Assembly (NCBI GenBank): GCA_964470995.1
Contig: CAYYEP010000003.1
Coordinates: forward strand, 1-64,000
From: UBA5738 sp964470995
GTDB taxonomy: Bacteria > Patescibacteriota > Minisyncoccia > Minisyncoccales > UBA5738
Length of the DNA: 64,000 nt
Direction of reading: 5' to 3'
The notes under the pieces are model-generated. The model saw only the letters and a program-made list of their open reading frames with translations. It made no database searches and was not told the origin of the DNA. This document shows, piece by piece, positions 22,933-32,972 of the stretch. Position numbers and translations under genes: made by a program. The first letter of the stretch is position 1; each line of letters starts with the position of its first letter.

Positions 22933-24435
22933 ATGGTTTTGGCAAAAATTTTTTTGAATAACTGCCTGGCATTCCTGGCCGGGGTGGGGCTGGCTTCGTT
23001 GATTAAAATATCCTCGGTTTTGATTTTGGCCGCGGCATTTCTTGCCGCGTTTTTGTTCGCCGCCGGCCTCTTTGTCCGAAAACGCCGGGTTTGCGTTGCC
23101 GGAATCCTGCTGGCCGGATTTGTTTCGGGTTTTTTGCATTTTGATTTAGCCTGGTTGCGGACGCTCAATAACGATTTGGCTCGGCTTTCCGGCCAAACAG
23201 TTGTTGTTTCGGGCATTGTTGTCAACGATCCGGTATCCAATGGCAATAGCCTGCAGTTGGTCTTTCTTCCCGATGGCGCCAGCGGTAAGATTCTGGTTTT
23301 AACCCGTCCGTATCCGCAATACCAATACGGCGACCGGTTAAAATTTACCGCCAAACTGGAAACGCCGCAAAGCTTCTCGGGTTTCGATTACCAAAACTAT
23401 CTTACCAAAGACGGCATTTATTCTATGGTCCGTTATCCGGAGCTTGAATTGATTTCGCCGGATAACGGCAATCCGGTCTATGCCGGATTGCTTTGGTTCA
23501 AGCATAAGCTTATGAATGGGATAGGACAGGCCTTGCCCGCGCCCCATAATTCGTTGCTTGTTGCCATTCTTTTTGGCGATCAAAGCGGTCTTTCCGGCTG
23601 TGCTGCCAAAGATACGGAAGCCGATCCTGATTGCGCCAAATTAAAAGAAAAGCTCAATATTTCCGGCCTGCGCCACTTGGCCGCGGTTTCCGGTACCCAT
23701 ATTACCATCATGGCCGGAATTATCGCGCCATTCTTGGTCTGGCTTGGGTTTTGGCGCCAAAAAGCACTTTTGGCCACGCTGGTTTTTATTTGGTGCTTTA
23801 TTTTAATGATCGGCCTGCCCGCATCTGCGGTGCGGGCGGGAGTCATGGGTAGTTTAATTATCCTGGCTCAAATTATCGGCCGTCCCGCGGATTATCTGCG
23901 CCTGGTTGCCATCGCCGCCGCGTTTATGGTTGCCCAAAACCCTTTGATTTTGCGTTTTGATATCGGCTTCCAGCTGTCTTTTTTAGCGGTATTGGGTATG
24001 GCTTGTTTTGCCAAACCCATTGGGTTTAAATTGGGAAAATTCGTTAAAAAACCCGAATTCCTGCGTCAGGGTTTGGCGGTAACCTTGGCGGCGCAAATCT
24101 TTACCTTGCCAGTTCTGGTTTATAATTTTGGCTATGTTTCTCCCTACGCGCCGATCAGCAATATTTTAGTCGAGCCGTTTGTGCCGTTTATTACGATTTA
24201 CGGTTTTATTTTGGCGATTGCCGCCGCGTTCAATTTTATCTTGGGATGGCTGTTATTTTTTCCGATGTGGCTGGCGCTTTCATATTTGCTTGTTGTTGCC
24301 GGCCTTTTTGCGTCTTTGCCTGGAGCCGCGCTGAATTTTAAGGTCGGATTTTTCTGGCTGGCGGTTTCGTATGTTCTTTTGGCTTTGGTTGCCCGGAAGA
24401 TTAAAAGAAAAGAGAGGTTGGAATTTTTAAGATAG
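22933..24435 (+). CDS. comEC: ComEC-type DNA uptake channel (no metallo-beta-lactamase domain)
   Basis: A membrane channel for single-stranded DNA import during transformation. The 500-residue protein has N-terminal membrane helices and an OB-like domain (about residues 65-160). The Competence domain follows, with LRHLAAVSGTHITIMAGII and about eight further helices. The C-terminal metallo-beta-lactamase domain found in longer ComEC proteins is absent; shorter forms are known in several phyla. Start ATG 22933 has GGGGAGG 7 bp upstream; a TTG at 22918 overlaps it and is rejected. It pairs functionally with dprA. Confidence 0.92.
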   Translation: MVLAKIFLNNCLAFLAGVGLASLIKISSVLILAAAFLAAFLFAAGLFVRKRRVCVAGILLAGFVSGFLHFDLAWLRTLNNDLARLSGQTVVVSGIVVNDPVSNGNSLQLVFLPDGASGKILVLTRPYPQYQYGDRLKFTAKLETPQSFSGFDYQNYLTKDGIYSMVRYPELELISPDNGNPVYAGLLWFKHKLMNGIGQALPAPHNSLLVAILFGDQSGLSGCAAKDTEADPDCAKLKEKLNISGLRHLAAVSGTHITIMAGIIAPFLVWLGFWRQKALLATLVFIWCFILMIGLPASAVRAGVMGSLIILAQIIGRPADYLRLVAIAAAFMVAQNPLILRFDIGFQLSFLAVLGMACFAKPIGFKLGKFVKKPEFLRQGLAVTLAAQIFTLPVLVYNFGYVSPYAPISNILVEPFVPFITIYGFILAIAAAFNFILGWLLFFPMWLALSYLLVVAGLFASLPGAALNFKVGFFWLAVSYVLLALVARKIKRKERLEFLR

Positions 24436-24561
24436 AATAACGATTCGCAGGATGATCTTTTTTTGTTATTATCTAAATAGGACTTTCTTGTTTGTTTTTT
24501 AAAATGGGCCTACGCGAATTTTTGCACCGCGGGTCTAATATAATTTAGGAAGTTCCAAAGA

Positions 24562-25875
24562 ATGGAAGGTCAGGCTTGGATAGTCAGTGTTAATATGGGT
24601 TACGGGCATCAGCGGACCGCTTATCCGCTCAAGAGCTTCGCGTACAACGATAAAGTTCTTAACGCCAACGATTACGACGGCATTCCGGCCCGCGACCGCC
24701 AAATCTGGGAAGGAAGCCGCCGTTTTTACGAGGGGATTTCCAAGTTCAAGCGCACTCCGGTTATCGGCGATGCCGCCTTTGCTTTATACGACAAACTCTT
24801 CCAGAAGATATTTGATTTTTATCCGCGCCGGGATTTGTCGCGGGCAACTTTCCTGACTAACCGCAATTACGATCTGATCCACAAAGGTTGGGGTAGGGAT
24901 ATCATCACCAAAATGGCTCGCCATCCGTTGCCGCTGGTAACCACCTTTTTCATTCCGGCCTTTATGGCCGAGGAATTCGATTATCCCAACGAAATATACC
25001 TTATTGTTTGCGATGCCGACGTCAGCCGCCAGTGGGTTGCGCGCGACCCTTTGCGTAGCCGGATTAACTACTGCGCGCCCAATTCCCGCGTTTATGAACG
25101 ATTAAAGCTTTACGGCGTATCTAAAAAACGCCTGTTTTTGACCGGTTATCCATTGCCGGAAGATAATATTTCCACGGGTAAGGGCAAGGCCTTCTGGGAA
25201 ATGAACATTGCCAAGCACGATCTTGCCCGGCGCTTGATCAATTTGGATCCGACGGGCGCCTATCTTTCCAAATACCGCGAATTTGTTGAAAAAGTTTTAG
25301 GCGAATTGCCCCAGTCCGTAAAAAGGCCCCTAACGGTTATGTTTTCCGCGGGTGGCGCCGGCGCGCAGAGCGAGATCGGCATAAACCTCGCGCGCCAATT
25401 TGCGGGCAAAATTAAAGATGGCCGCATGAGGTTAGTGCTTTCGGTTGGCATAAATCAGGGGCTAAAAGATAAATTTTCCGTTTTTGTCAATAGCTTGGGG
25501 CTTGGAGACTCTCCTTTTATGGAGATTCTTTATGAGAATGACGTGCAGGAATATTTTGGCCGCTTTAACGAAATACTGCGCCAGACCGATATCTTATGGA
25601 CCAAACCCAGTGAATTGTCTTTTTATTCGGCACTTGGTTTGCCCGTTATTATCGCGCCGCCGATCGGCTCCCAGGAAAACTTTAACAAAGGCTGGTTGCT
25701 CCGTTCGGGTTTTGGCCTGGAGCAGGGAAGTATCAATTGTATCGACCAATGGTTGTCCGACTGGCTCAACAGCGGTTATTTGGCCGAAGCGGCTATGGAA
25801 GGTTTTGTCGAGGGGGAAAAGTTGGGAACCTACCATATCAGGCGGCTGGTTTCCAACAAGGGCTGCCTGAACTGA
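24562..25875 (+). CDS. GT-B glycosyltransferase, MGDG-synthase/MurG-like
   Basis: A 437-residue soluble or peripheral protein. The N-terminus WIVSVNMGYGHQRTAYPL matches the Gly-rich GxGHxxxA loop of MGDG synthase and MurG-like enzymes. The C-terminal nucleotide-sugar domain has VMFSAGGAGAQSEIG and LWTKPSELSFYSALGLPVIIAPP. This layout is that of GT28-type transferases acting on lipid acceptors. It may make a glycolipid. The acceptor and sugar cannot be read from the sequence. It is followed by a transporter and then a glycosidase, all on the same strand. Confidence 0.8.
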   Translation: MEGQAWIVSVNMGYGHQRTAYPLKSFAYNDKVLNANDYDGIPARDRQIWEGSRRFYEGISKFKRTPVIGDAAFALYDKLFQKIFDFYPRRDLSRATFLTNRNYDLIHKGWGRDIITKMARHPLPLVTTFFIPAFMAEEFDYPNEIYLIVCDADVSRQWVARDPLRSRINYCAPNSRVYERLKLYGVSKKRLFLTGYPLPEDNISTGKGKAFWEMNIAKHDLARRLINLDPTGAYLSKYREFVEKVLGELPQSVKRPLTVMFSAGGAGAQSEIGINLARQFAGKIKDGRMRLVLSVGINQGLKDKFSVFVNSLGLGDSPFMEILYENDVQEYFGRFNEILRQTDILWTKPSELSFYSALGLPVIIAPPIGSQENFNKGWLLRSGFGLEQGSINCIDQWLSDWLNSGYLAEAAMEGFVEGEKLGTYHIRRLVSNKGCLN

Positions 25876-25926
25876 TTATCTGTATTATTTATAAATCGCG
25901 ATTCAACGTTTTGCGATTCATTATCT

Positions 25927-26874
25927 ATGATGTGGTTAATGGTGGCAATATGCAGTTACATCCTCCTCGCGGTCACCTCGCTGATCGATAAAATCCTGCT
26001 TTCGGGTTCGCTTTCCGATGCCAAGCTCTATGCTTTCTATGTGGGAATTTTGAGTTCCGCTGCCTTTCTGCTTTTATTTTTCAATATCTGGGCCGGCCCT
26101 TCCGCCATGGTCATTGCACTTGGTATTGCTTCCGGAGCGGCACAGATATATGGCTCCTATTTCTATCTTTCGGCTTTGCGCCGGATGGAGGCGTCCCGCG
26201 CGGTGCCGATCATTGGCAGTTTGGTGCCAATTTTTGCCTTTCTTCTGACTGCCCTGGTCTCCGGAGGCCGGGCGATCCTTAGCCCCCAGGAGCTTGCCGG
26301 TTTTACTCTCCTTATTCTTGGCGGCTGGCTTATTATGGCGCGCGGCGTATCTCTTAAAAATGGGGGGTTATATTTTGTATTGCCAGCCTCTTTTCTTTTT
26401 GCCCTGACGGTCATTTTATCCAAACTGGTTTATCTGCGGCTTTCAGAAGTCGAGGGCAATTTATGGGGGTTTTTGCCGCTTTCATTTGCCAACGGTTTCC
26501 TGCTAATGTCGTTCGGTTCGGTTTTGGCGGCCCTTACGTTCCTTTTGTCGGGTAATGTTCGCCGGATCGTATTCGGCCATCACAGCGTCAAAAAAGAATC
26601 CAAGCCCAAATCTTTGTTTTTCTTTGGCCAGATATTAGGCGCCGCCGCCTTCTTGTTGCAAAGCTTTTCGGTATCTATCGCGCCCCAGGCTAGCGTGCCG
26701 GTCATTAATGCGATGGCCGGGGTTCAGTACGTATTTCTTTTCTTCTTTTCGCTGGTTATATCATTTTTTGCTCCCGGGCTGATCCGGGAAAAAAATGATT
26801 CGGTTTCTATCGTCCAAAAAGCCGCCGCCGTTATTCTCATTATGGGCGGTTTGGCGGTTTTTGCCCTAAAATAA
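25927..26874 (+). CDS. EamA/DMT-family transporter
   Basis: A 315-residue integral membrane protein with about ten predicted helices in two repeats, the fold of drug/metabolite transporters. The first repeat ends with the typical LxxLGGWLIMARG segment, and the second ends with VILIMGGLAVFALK. The region SALRRMEASRAVPIIGSLVPIFAFLLTAL matches the conserved EamA helix 3-4 segment. The substrate is unknown. Confidence 0.88.
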   Translation: MMWLMVAICSYILLAVTSLIDKILLSGSLSDAKLYAFYVGILSSAAFLLLFFNIWAGPSAMVIALGIASGAAQIYGSYFYLSALRRMEASRAVPIIGSLVPIFAFLLTALVSGGRAILSPQELAGFTLLILGGWLIMARGVSLKNGGLYFVLPASFLFALTVILSKLVYLRLSEVEGNLWGFLPLSFANGFLLMSFGSVLAALTFLLSGNVRRIVFGHHSVKKESKPKSLFFFGQILGAAAFLLQSFSVSIAPQASVPVINAMAGVQYVFLFFFSLVISFFAPGLIREKNDSVSIVQKAAAVILIMGGLAVFALK

Positions 26875-26964
26875 GTTGCCCGGAGTTGGTTGCTGGGTAG
26901 TTCCTGCTCGAACCGACAACCCTTGGGGTATATTCTGGCGGGTGAATAAAAATGAGAAATAAAA

Positions 26965-27951
26965 ATGAGAAAGAAAAACCGCGTTTTATTGGTAATAATA
27001 TTATTGGTGCTGGCCGCCGCGATTTTTTATCTTTATGTGCCGCCTATGGCTAAAAACATCACTTATGGCGTAGTTTTCTCCCAGAAGCACAGTTATAATA
27101 TGGGGCTTGATTGGCGGCAAAACTACTCCGTTTTGCTCGACGATCTTGGCGTCAAGCAAATAAAATTGGCGGTACATTGGGATATTATTGAGCCCAACGA
27201 TGCCGAATACGATTTTTCCGACCTGGACTGGCAGTTGGAACAGGCGCGCCGGCATAATGCAAAAATAATGTTGGCCGTCGGTATGAAAACGCCCCGCTGG
27301 CCGGAATGCCATCTTCCCGAATGGGCGAAGAGCCTTAACAAGGATGTCCAGCAGGAAAAGATACTTCAAATGCTTGAAACCGTGGTGCGGCGTTACGGCG
27401 GTAATTCCGAGATCGTTTCTTGGCACATCGAAAACGAACCCCTTTTTCGCTTTGGCGAATGCCCTTGGGTGGACGAAGAATTCCTGAAAAAAGAAGTAGC
27501 GCAGGTCCGCTCTCTTGACGCGCAAAAAAGACCGGTGATAATATCTGATAGCGGGGAAGGTTCGATGTGGTTTCGCGCCGCTCGCATTGCCGATATTGTC
27601 GGCGTAACTATGTATCGCCGGGTTTATTTCCATGAATTTAAAGTTTACGTAACCTATCCCATTCCTCCGGCGTTTTATTGGATAAAATCCAAATTGGTGG
27701 AAATTATTTTTCACAAACCCGTGATCTGTGTTGAGCTTCAGGCTGAACCATGGGCCGCAAACCAAATTTACGACGGTGGCGACGGCGATGCCAAGACAAT
27801 GGACATCGGCCAATTCCGCCGGAATGTGAAATTTGCCCAAAACACGGGTTTTGGCACCATCTACCTTTGGGGTAATGAATGGTGGTACTGGATGAAGACC
27901 AAGCATAATCAGCCGGAATTTTGGGAAGAAGCCAAAAAAATATTTAAGTAA
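26965..27951 (+). CDS. Membrane-anchored TIM-barrel glycoside hydrolase
   Basis: A 328-residue protein with an uncleaved or cleaved N-terminal hydrophobic segment (residues 7-24), then a clan GH-A type barrel. IKLAVHWDIIEPNDAEYDF is the typical strand-2 region. WHIENEP supplies the acid/base E158, and VICVELQAEPW the likely nucleophile E257. The final strand LWGNEWWYW is also typical. It acts outside the membrane on an unknown glycan, perhaps the host surface or its own polysaccharide. A similar ATG in another frame at 26952 is ignored. Confidence 0.85.
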   Translation: MRKKNRVLLVIILLVLAAAIFYLYVPPMAKNITYGVVFSQKHSYNMGLDWRQNYSVLLDDLGVKQIKLAVHWDIIEPNDAEYDFSDLDWQLEQARRHNAKIMLAVGMKTPRWPECHLPEWAKSLNKDVQQEKILQMLETVVRRYGGNSEIVSWHIENEPLFRFGECPWVDEEFLKKEVAQVRSLDAQKRPVIISDSGEGSMWFRAARIADIVGVTMYRRVYFHEFKVYVTYPIPPAFYWIKSKLVEIIFHKPVICVELQAEPWAANQIYDGGDGDAKTMDIGQFRRNVKFAQNTGFGTIYLWGNEWWYWMKTKHNQPEFWEEAKKIFK

Positions 27952-28056
27952 ATAACAAATTTCCAATGGCAAATTGCAAAATAAGATTGGAAAAAGAACG
28001 CGTTGGGTCTTAAACTCGTTTGGCATTTGAAATCGGGAATTTGGATTTAAAATATT

Positions 28057-29382
28057 ATGTCAATGTACGATCTTGATTCCAACATAAATAATTCTTCGGC
28101 AATTCGGCAACCGGCCTCCGGTAAAAATAAGGCTCCGCTTGCCTGGTTCTTTATCGTCTTGGCGCTTTTCTCGGGTTTCGCTCTCGGGCTGATTTCCTAC
28201 GGCCGGGTCGGTTTTCTTGCTGAAAGTATCGGCCTGATTCTGCCGCGGTTTGCGCCCGTTCCAATTCAAACCCAGGAGAGTTCCGCCTCGCCAGCTTCCG
28301 CGGAATACGTGCCGCAAACTACCCAGGAAGACGCCGTGATCAGTGCGGTCAAAGCTTACTCTCCGGCCGTTGTTTCAATCATCATCACCAAAGACGTGCC
28401 GATCTACGAACAATACTATACCCGTCAGACCGACCCATGGGGATTTTGGGATTTTCAGGTGCCCCAGGTGCGCCAAAAGGGGACCGAATCGCAGGAAGTT
28501 GGCGCCGGTTCGGGTTTTATCGTTTCCGAGGATGGTATGATCATCACCAATAAACACGTAGTTGAAGATAAAGATGCCGAATATACGGCGATCACCGTTG
28601 ACGGTCAAAAATATTCCGTTCGAGTGCTTGCCGCAGATCCGGCGCAGGATATCGCGATTTTAAAGATCGATGGCGCCGAAGGACTTAAATTCTCGTCCGT
28701 TAAAATGGGCGATTCCTCCAACCTCCAGATCGGCCAAACCGTGATCGCCATTGGCAACACTCTGGGAGAGTTTAGCAACACCGTCTCAGTTGGCGTGATC
28801 TCCGGCCTTCAGCGATCGATCACTGCCGCCGGAGGCGGTTCCAGTGAGACGCTGGAAAACCTGATTCAGACAGACGCGGCCATTAACGAAGGCAACTCCG
28901 GCGGCCCCCTGTTGAATCTTAAGGGCGAGGTCATTGGCATCAATACTGCCGTGGCCAGCGGCGCCGAGAATGTGGGATTCGTCTTGCCCATAAATTTAGC
29001 CAAGCGTGATTTGGAACAGGTTAATACCTTAGGCAAGATCACTTATCCGTATCTGGGTATCTACTATACTATTGTTGACGACCGGATCCGGGAGGACAAC
29101 GGCCTGCCCGTCAATTACGGCGCCTGGGTTACTACAACCAACAAAGAAAATCCCAAAAGCGATATCACTCCGGTGGTAGCCGGTTCGCCCGCCCGCCTAG
29201 CCGGTATTAAGGATCAGGACATCATTCTTGAGATCAATGGCGTTAAAGTCGATAAGAATAATACTTTATCCCAAATTATTGCAAAATACGCTCCCGGTGA
29301 TAAAGTGACCTTAAAGATCCAGCGCGCCGACCGGCAGGTTGACCTCGACGTGGCGCTGGGAGATCGCAGTGATTACGAATAA
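28057..29382 (+). CDS. HtrA/DegP-like serine protease with PDZ domain
   Basis: An envelope quality-control protease. The 441-residue protein has one membrane anchor (about residues 28-48), a trypsin-like domain with the complete triad H167 (ITNKHVVED), D198 (PAQDIAIL) and S281 (EGNSGGPL), and a C-terminal PDZ domain (about 325-435, GSPARLAGIKDQDIILEING). It is in the DegS/HtrA size class with one PDZ. clpB follows after 90 bp. A catalytically dead paralogue is encoded at 32185. Confidence 0.95.
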   Translation: MSMYDLDSNINNSSAIRQPASGKNKAPLAWFFIVLALFSGFALGLISYGRVGFLAESIGLILPRFAPVPIQTQESSASPASAEYVPQTTQEDAVISAVKAYSPAVVSIIITKDVPIYEQYYTRQTDPWGFWDFQVPQVRQKGTESQEVGAGSGFIVSEDGMIITNKHVVEDKDAEYTAITVDGQKYSVRVLAADPAQDIAILKIDGAEGLKFSSVKMGDSSNLQIGQTVIAIGNTLGEFSNTVSVGVISGLQRSITAAGGGSSETLENLIQTDAAINEGNSGGPLLNLKGEVIGINTAVASGAENVGFVLPINLAKRDLEQVNTLGKITYPYLGIYYTIVDDRIREDNGLPVNYGAWVTTTNKENPKSDITPVVAGSPARLAGIKDQDIILEINGVKVDKNNTLSQIIAKYAPGDKVTLKIQRADRQVDLDVALGDRSDYE

Positions 29383-29472
29383 ATAGCTTTAAAGCGTAAG
29401 GGAGGTGTATAACAAAGATGCGCGGTTGCATTTTGTTTTGCGCTTTGGACTTTTAGCTTTAAACTTAAGTAT

Positions 29473-32181
29473 ATGAATTCTTCCGCTAATTTTACCCACA
29501 AGGCTCAAGAGGCGATTATGCTTGCCCAGGATTTGGCTCGTGAAAAGGGTCAGCAGCAGATTGATGCGCTTCATTTATTGGTATCGTTGTTATCGCAGGA
29601 AAAAAGCTTGATTCTTAACTTGTTTGAGCGTCTTGGCGTTGATGCCGAAACCCTGAAACGCAAAGCGTCCGCGGGATTGAATCGCCTGCCGGTTATTCCT
29701 TCACCCCAGGCGTTCGGCCAGTTCTATTTGACACAGGATATGGCCAAGGTTCTTGAAAAGGCTCGCGAGGAGGCCTCTAAAATGGGCGACGAGTTTATCT
29801 CGGTAGAACACCTGCTTTTGGCGCTTTTGGGCACCAATACCAAGGCGCGAGAGGTGCTTGACCGTGCCACATTCATTCGTATGGAGGGAGGGGTCGCCCA
29901 GATGGAAGCTGAGACGCTGGATTACGAAACGGTTTTAAAGGAACTTGTTAAAATCCGCGGCGGCCAGAGGATTACTGATCCCGAACCCGAATCAAAATAC
30001 CAGGTCATCGAAAAATACACCCGTAACCTGACCACTATGGCCCGCCAGGGGAAGATGGATCCGGTCATTGGCCGGGAGAACGAAATTCGGCGCCTGATGC
30101 AGGTTTTAAGCCGCCGCACCAAGAACAATCCGGTGCTTATCGGCGAAGCCGGGGTGGGGAAAACCGCTATCGTTGAAGGCTTGGTCCAGCGCATTGTTTC
30201 GGGCAATGCGCCCGAAAGCTTGCGCGACAAGGAGCTTATTTCTCTTGATCTTGGCGCTCTCATTGCGGGCACTAAGTACCGCGGCGAGTTTGAGGATCGC
30301 GTTAAAGCTCTATTGCGCGAAATGGATCGCGCCGCCGGCCGTTATATATTCTTTATCGATGAACTGCACACCTTGGTGGGCGCGGGCGCGGCCGACGGCA
30401 CTATTGACGCTTCCAATCTTTTGAAGCCCGCGCTTGCGCGGGGTGAATTGAAGGCCATTGGCGCTACCACGCTCAAGGAATACCAGAAATACATCGAAAA
30501 GGATCCGGCTCTGGAGCGCCGGTTCCAGCCGGTCTTTGTGGCCGAACCTTCCGTCGAAGATGCCAAAACAATTTTGCTGGGATTAAAAGAAAAATATGAA
30601 TTGCACCACGGCGTCAAAATCGACGAAAAGGGGTTGGAGGCCTGCGTTGAGCTTGCGTCGCGTTATATTCCCGACCGGTTCCTGCCCGACAAGGCGGTCG
30701 ACCTGATGGATGAAGCTATGAGTTCCTTGCGTTTGGACATCGAATCCGAACCGGTCGAGTTTGAAAAAATGCGCAAGGATATCCAGCGTCTGGAAGTGGA
30801 GCAGGAGGCAATCAAGAACGACAAAGATGAAGCTACCGAGATCAGATTGAAAGCTATTGCCCGCGAGTTGGCCGATATGAAGGAAAAAGCCGGTGCGGTT
30901 GAAGCTAAATGGCGCTCGGAAAAGGAAACTATCGAAAAAATCAAGAACGTAAAAAAACAGCTTGAAGGGTTTCGTTTCGAGATTGAGAAAGAAGAATCCC
31001 ATGCTAATCTCCAGCGCGTCGCCGAATTGAAATACGGTAAAATCCCGCAACTAATGAAAGAAATGAAAGCCGCCGAAAAAAAGCTGGCGCGGTTTCAGAA
31101 AGATCGCCCGATCTTAAAAGAACGGGTGACCGCCGAAGACGTGGCCAAAGTGGTTTCCCGCTGGACCGGTATTCCGGTGATGCGCCTGATGGAAGAAGAG
31201 GCTCGCAAGCTCCAAAACCTGGAAGACATTTTGAAACGACGCATAATTGGCCAGGAAGCGGCGATTGTTGCCATTTCCAATGCCATTCGCCGGGCGCGCG
31301 CGGGGATCGCCGAAGAAAACCGGCCTTTGGGCTCATTTATGTTCCTGGGGCCAACTGGCGTGGGCAAGACCGAAACCGCTAAGGCCCTCGCGGAGTTTAT
31401 GTTTAACGACGAAAATGCCCTGATTCGGCTGGATATGTCCGAATATATGGAGAAGCATACCGTTTCACGCATTTTAGGTTCGCCTCCGGGCTACGTTGGC
31501 TACGAAGAAGGCGGCCAGCTGACCGAAAAGATACGCCGCCGCCCGTACTCGGTTATTCTTTTAGACGAGATCGAAAAAGCTCATCCGGAAGTGTTTAATA
31601 TTCTTTTGCAGATCCTCGAGGATGGTCGTCTGACCGATGCCAAGGGCCGTGTCGCGTCGTTCAAGAACTCGATCCTTATTATGACCTCAAATATTGGCTC
31701 CGAGATCATTGCCAAAGAAGCGGCACTGGGGTTCTCGGTCCATGCCGCCGACGAAGGCAGTACGGAAAAGATCCACGATAAAGTAATGGCGGTTTTAAAA
31801 GAATCATTCCGTCCGGAATTCCTGAATCGTATCGATGAGATTGTCATTTTTAACTATCTGGGCAAAGATCAGATCAAAAAGATCGTTGACCTTGAATTGC
31901 GCAAAATCGATAAGCGGCTCCGCGCTAAAAGTATTGGCATTACCGTGACCGACGTCGCCAAAGAGATTCTGGCCCATCGCGGTTTTGATGCCAATTTGGG
32001 TGCTCGGCCCTTGCGCCGCGTAATTCAAAAGTTAGTTCTTGACGCCCTGGCATTAAAAATCGTTTCCGGGGAAGTGAAAGAGGGCGACAATGCGCTTGTT
32101 GATGCTCAAGACGATCAAGTTGTGATAAAGTTGCCGGTTAAAAACGCAAAACCCCGGAAAACCGCCAAAACCGCGGCATAA
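29473..32181 (+). CDS. clpB: ClpB-type disaggregase ATPase
   Basis: A 902-residue Hsp100 AAA+ protein that unfolds aggregated proteins. The N-domain (about 1-150) has two Clp repeats. The first AAA+ module has Walker A GEAGVGKT (224-231). A long coiled-coil middle domain (about 435-560, rich in Lys/Glu) identifies it as ClpB and not ClpC. The second AAA+ module has GPTGVGKT (626-633), SEYMEKHTVSRILG and GARPLRRVIQ. No ClpP-binding loop is evident. No CIRCE operator is seen upstream. The 32185 gene follows after 3 bp. Confidence 0.95.
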   Translation: MNSSANFTHKAQEAIMLAQDLAREKGQQQIDALHLLVSLLSQEKSLILNLFERLGVDAETLKRKASAGLNRLPVIPSPQAFGQFYLTQDMAKVLEKAREEASKMGDEFISVEHLLLALLGTNTKAREVLDRATFIRMEGGVAQMEAETLDYETVLKELVKIRGGQRITDPEPESKYQVIEKYTRNLTTMARQGKMDPVIGRENEIRRLMQVLSRRTKNNPVLIGEAGVGKTAIVEGLVQRIVSGNAPESLRDKELISLDLGALIAGTKYRGEFEDRVKALLREMDRAAGRYIFFIDELHTLVGAGAADGTIDASNLLKPALARGELKAIGATTLKEYQKYIEKDPALERRFQPVFVAEPSVEDAKTILLGLKEKYELHHGVKIDEKGLEACVELASRYIPDRFLPDKAVDLMDEAMSSLRLDIESEPVEFEKMRKDIQRLEVEQEAIKNDKDEATEIRLKAIARELADMKEKAGAVEAKWRSEKETIEKIKNVKKQLEGFRFEIEKEESHANLQRVAELKYGKIPQLMKEMKAAEKKLARFQKDRPILKERVTAEDVAKVVSRWTGIPVMRLMEEEARKLQNLEDILKRRIIGQEAAIVAISNAIRRARAGIAEENRPLGSFMFLGPTGVGKTETAKALAEFMFNDENALIRLDMSEYMEKHTVSRILGSPPGYVGYEEGGQLTEKIRRRPYSVILLDEIEKAHPEVFNILLQILEDGRLTDAKGRVASFKNSILIMTSNIGSEIIAKEAALGFSVHAADEGSTEKIHDKVMAVLKESFRPEFLNRIDEIVIFNYLGKDQIKKIVDLELRKIDKRLRAKSIGITVTDVAKEILAHRGFDANLGARPLRRVIQKLVLDALALKIVSGEVKEGDNALVDAQDDQVVIKLPVKNAKPRKTAKTAA

Positions 32182-32184
32182 ATT

Positions 32185-32892
32185 ATGAACATCAAACAAA
32201 CGCTTAAGCTTCTGTTGCTCGTTATTATTGTGCTTGCCGGCGGTTTGTTGGGCGGTCTGGCAACCTTCTATTATCTTGCCGCTGATCCTGCGGCTTTTGG
32301 CGGCGGCACCCAGGGACCGGTGCTTGTGGCGCAAAAACAGGAAACTATTGTGCGCGAAAACGAAGCCATTGTTGGTACTATCGCCAAAATTTCGGGTATC
32401 GCAATGAATATTAAAGTAACCGGGACCAAAGGTAATGAGGTTGCCGGTTCCGGCGTCATCATCACTTCCGACGGTATGGCGGCGGTTCCATACGGTCTTT
32501 ATCCTCCGGGTTCCCAGGCGGTAGTTTCGATAGGTGGTGAAAAAGTTACTTATACGGTCGCAACGCGCGATAAGGCCGCCGACGTGGTAATCTTGAAGCT
32601 TGGCGGTTCCAATTGGCCTACTGCGGGATTTGCTTCGATTGAAGACATTAAATTGGGCCAGCGCGTATTTATGGTGGGAACCATTTCGGAAAGCGGTTAT
32701 TTCGCCAACGAAGGGATTATAAGGGTCATTGGCCAGGATTTGATTGGCACGACAATTGTGGAAACCGCGGCGGCCGCGGGCAGCCCCGTACTTGATATCG
32801 AGGGTAATATCATCGGCATCGCCTCCGTCGACAGCGGCGGTTTCGTCAGTATCATTCCAATCGCCAAGATCAAAGAGGTCGCCAACCTCTAA
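32185..32892 (+). CDS. Catalytically inactive HtrA-like protein
   Basis: A 235-residue protein with an N-terminal membrane helix (about 8-30) and a trypsin-fold domain that aligns with the HtrA at 28057 (GSGVIITSDGM with GSGFIVSEDGM; AADVVILKL with AQDIAILKI; GSPVLDIEGNIIGI with GGPLLNLKGEVIGI). At the His position the alignment gives G104, and at the Ser position A198; only the Asp (D133) remains. It also lacks a PDZ domain. It should bind but not cut, and may regulate the neighbouring HtrA. It begins 3 bp after clpB, so the two are probably co-translated. Confidence 0.85.
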   Translation: MNIKQTLKLLLLVIIVLAGGLLGGLATFYYLAADPAAFGGGTQGPVLVAQKQETIVRENEAIVGTIAKISGIAMNIKVTGTKGNEVAGSGVIITSDGMAAVPYGLYPPGSQAVVSIGGEKVTYTVATRDKAADVVILKLGGSNWPTAGFASIEDIKLGQRVFMVGTISESGYFANEGIIRVIGQDLIGTTIVETAAAAGSPVLDIEGNIIGIASVDSGGFVSIIPIAKIKEVANL

Positions 32893-32903
32893 TGTCTGTA
32901 TTT

Positions 32904-32950
32904 CAAGGTCGGTCCTTGGTACTCGTATTTTTGCCAAGGTGCGGCCTTGG
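32904..32950. repeat. Dispersed hairpin family, copy 4
   Basis: CAAGGTCGGTCCTTGG pairs with CCAAGGTGCGGCCTTGG across a 14-nt loop. Preceded by TCTGTATTT and followed by TTTTAACTG. Confidence 0.8.
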
Positions 32951-32972
32951 TTTTAACTGTTTTTTTTAATCC

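Noticed and set aside
26880..26940. tRNA-like fragment (GTTCCTGCTCGAACC) after the EamA gene
   Set aside because: No acceptor stem or anticodon arm could be built.
27001..28026. 341-codon minus-strand frame opposite the glycoside hydrolase
   Set aside because: The plus strand encodes a clear TIM-barrel enzyme with both catalytic Glu residues. The minus frame shows only the periodicity of a shadow.
32053..32937. 294-codon minus-strand frame opposite the inactive HtrA gene
   Set aside because: The plus-strand protein aligns with HtrA throughout; the minus frame has no motif and begins inside a repeat hairpin.
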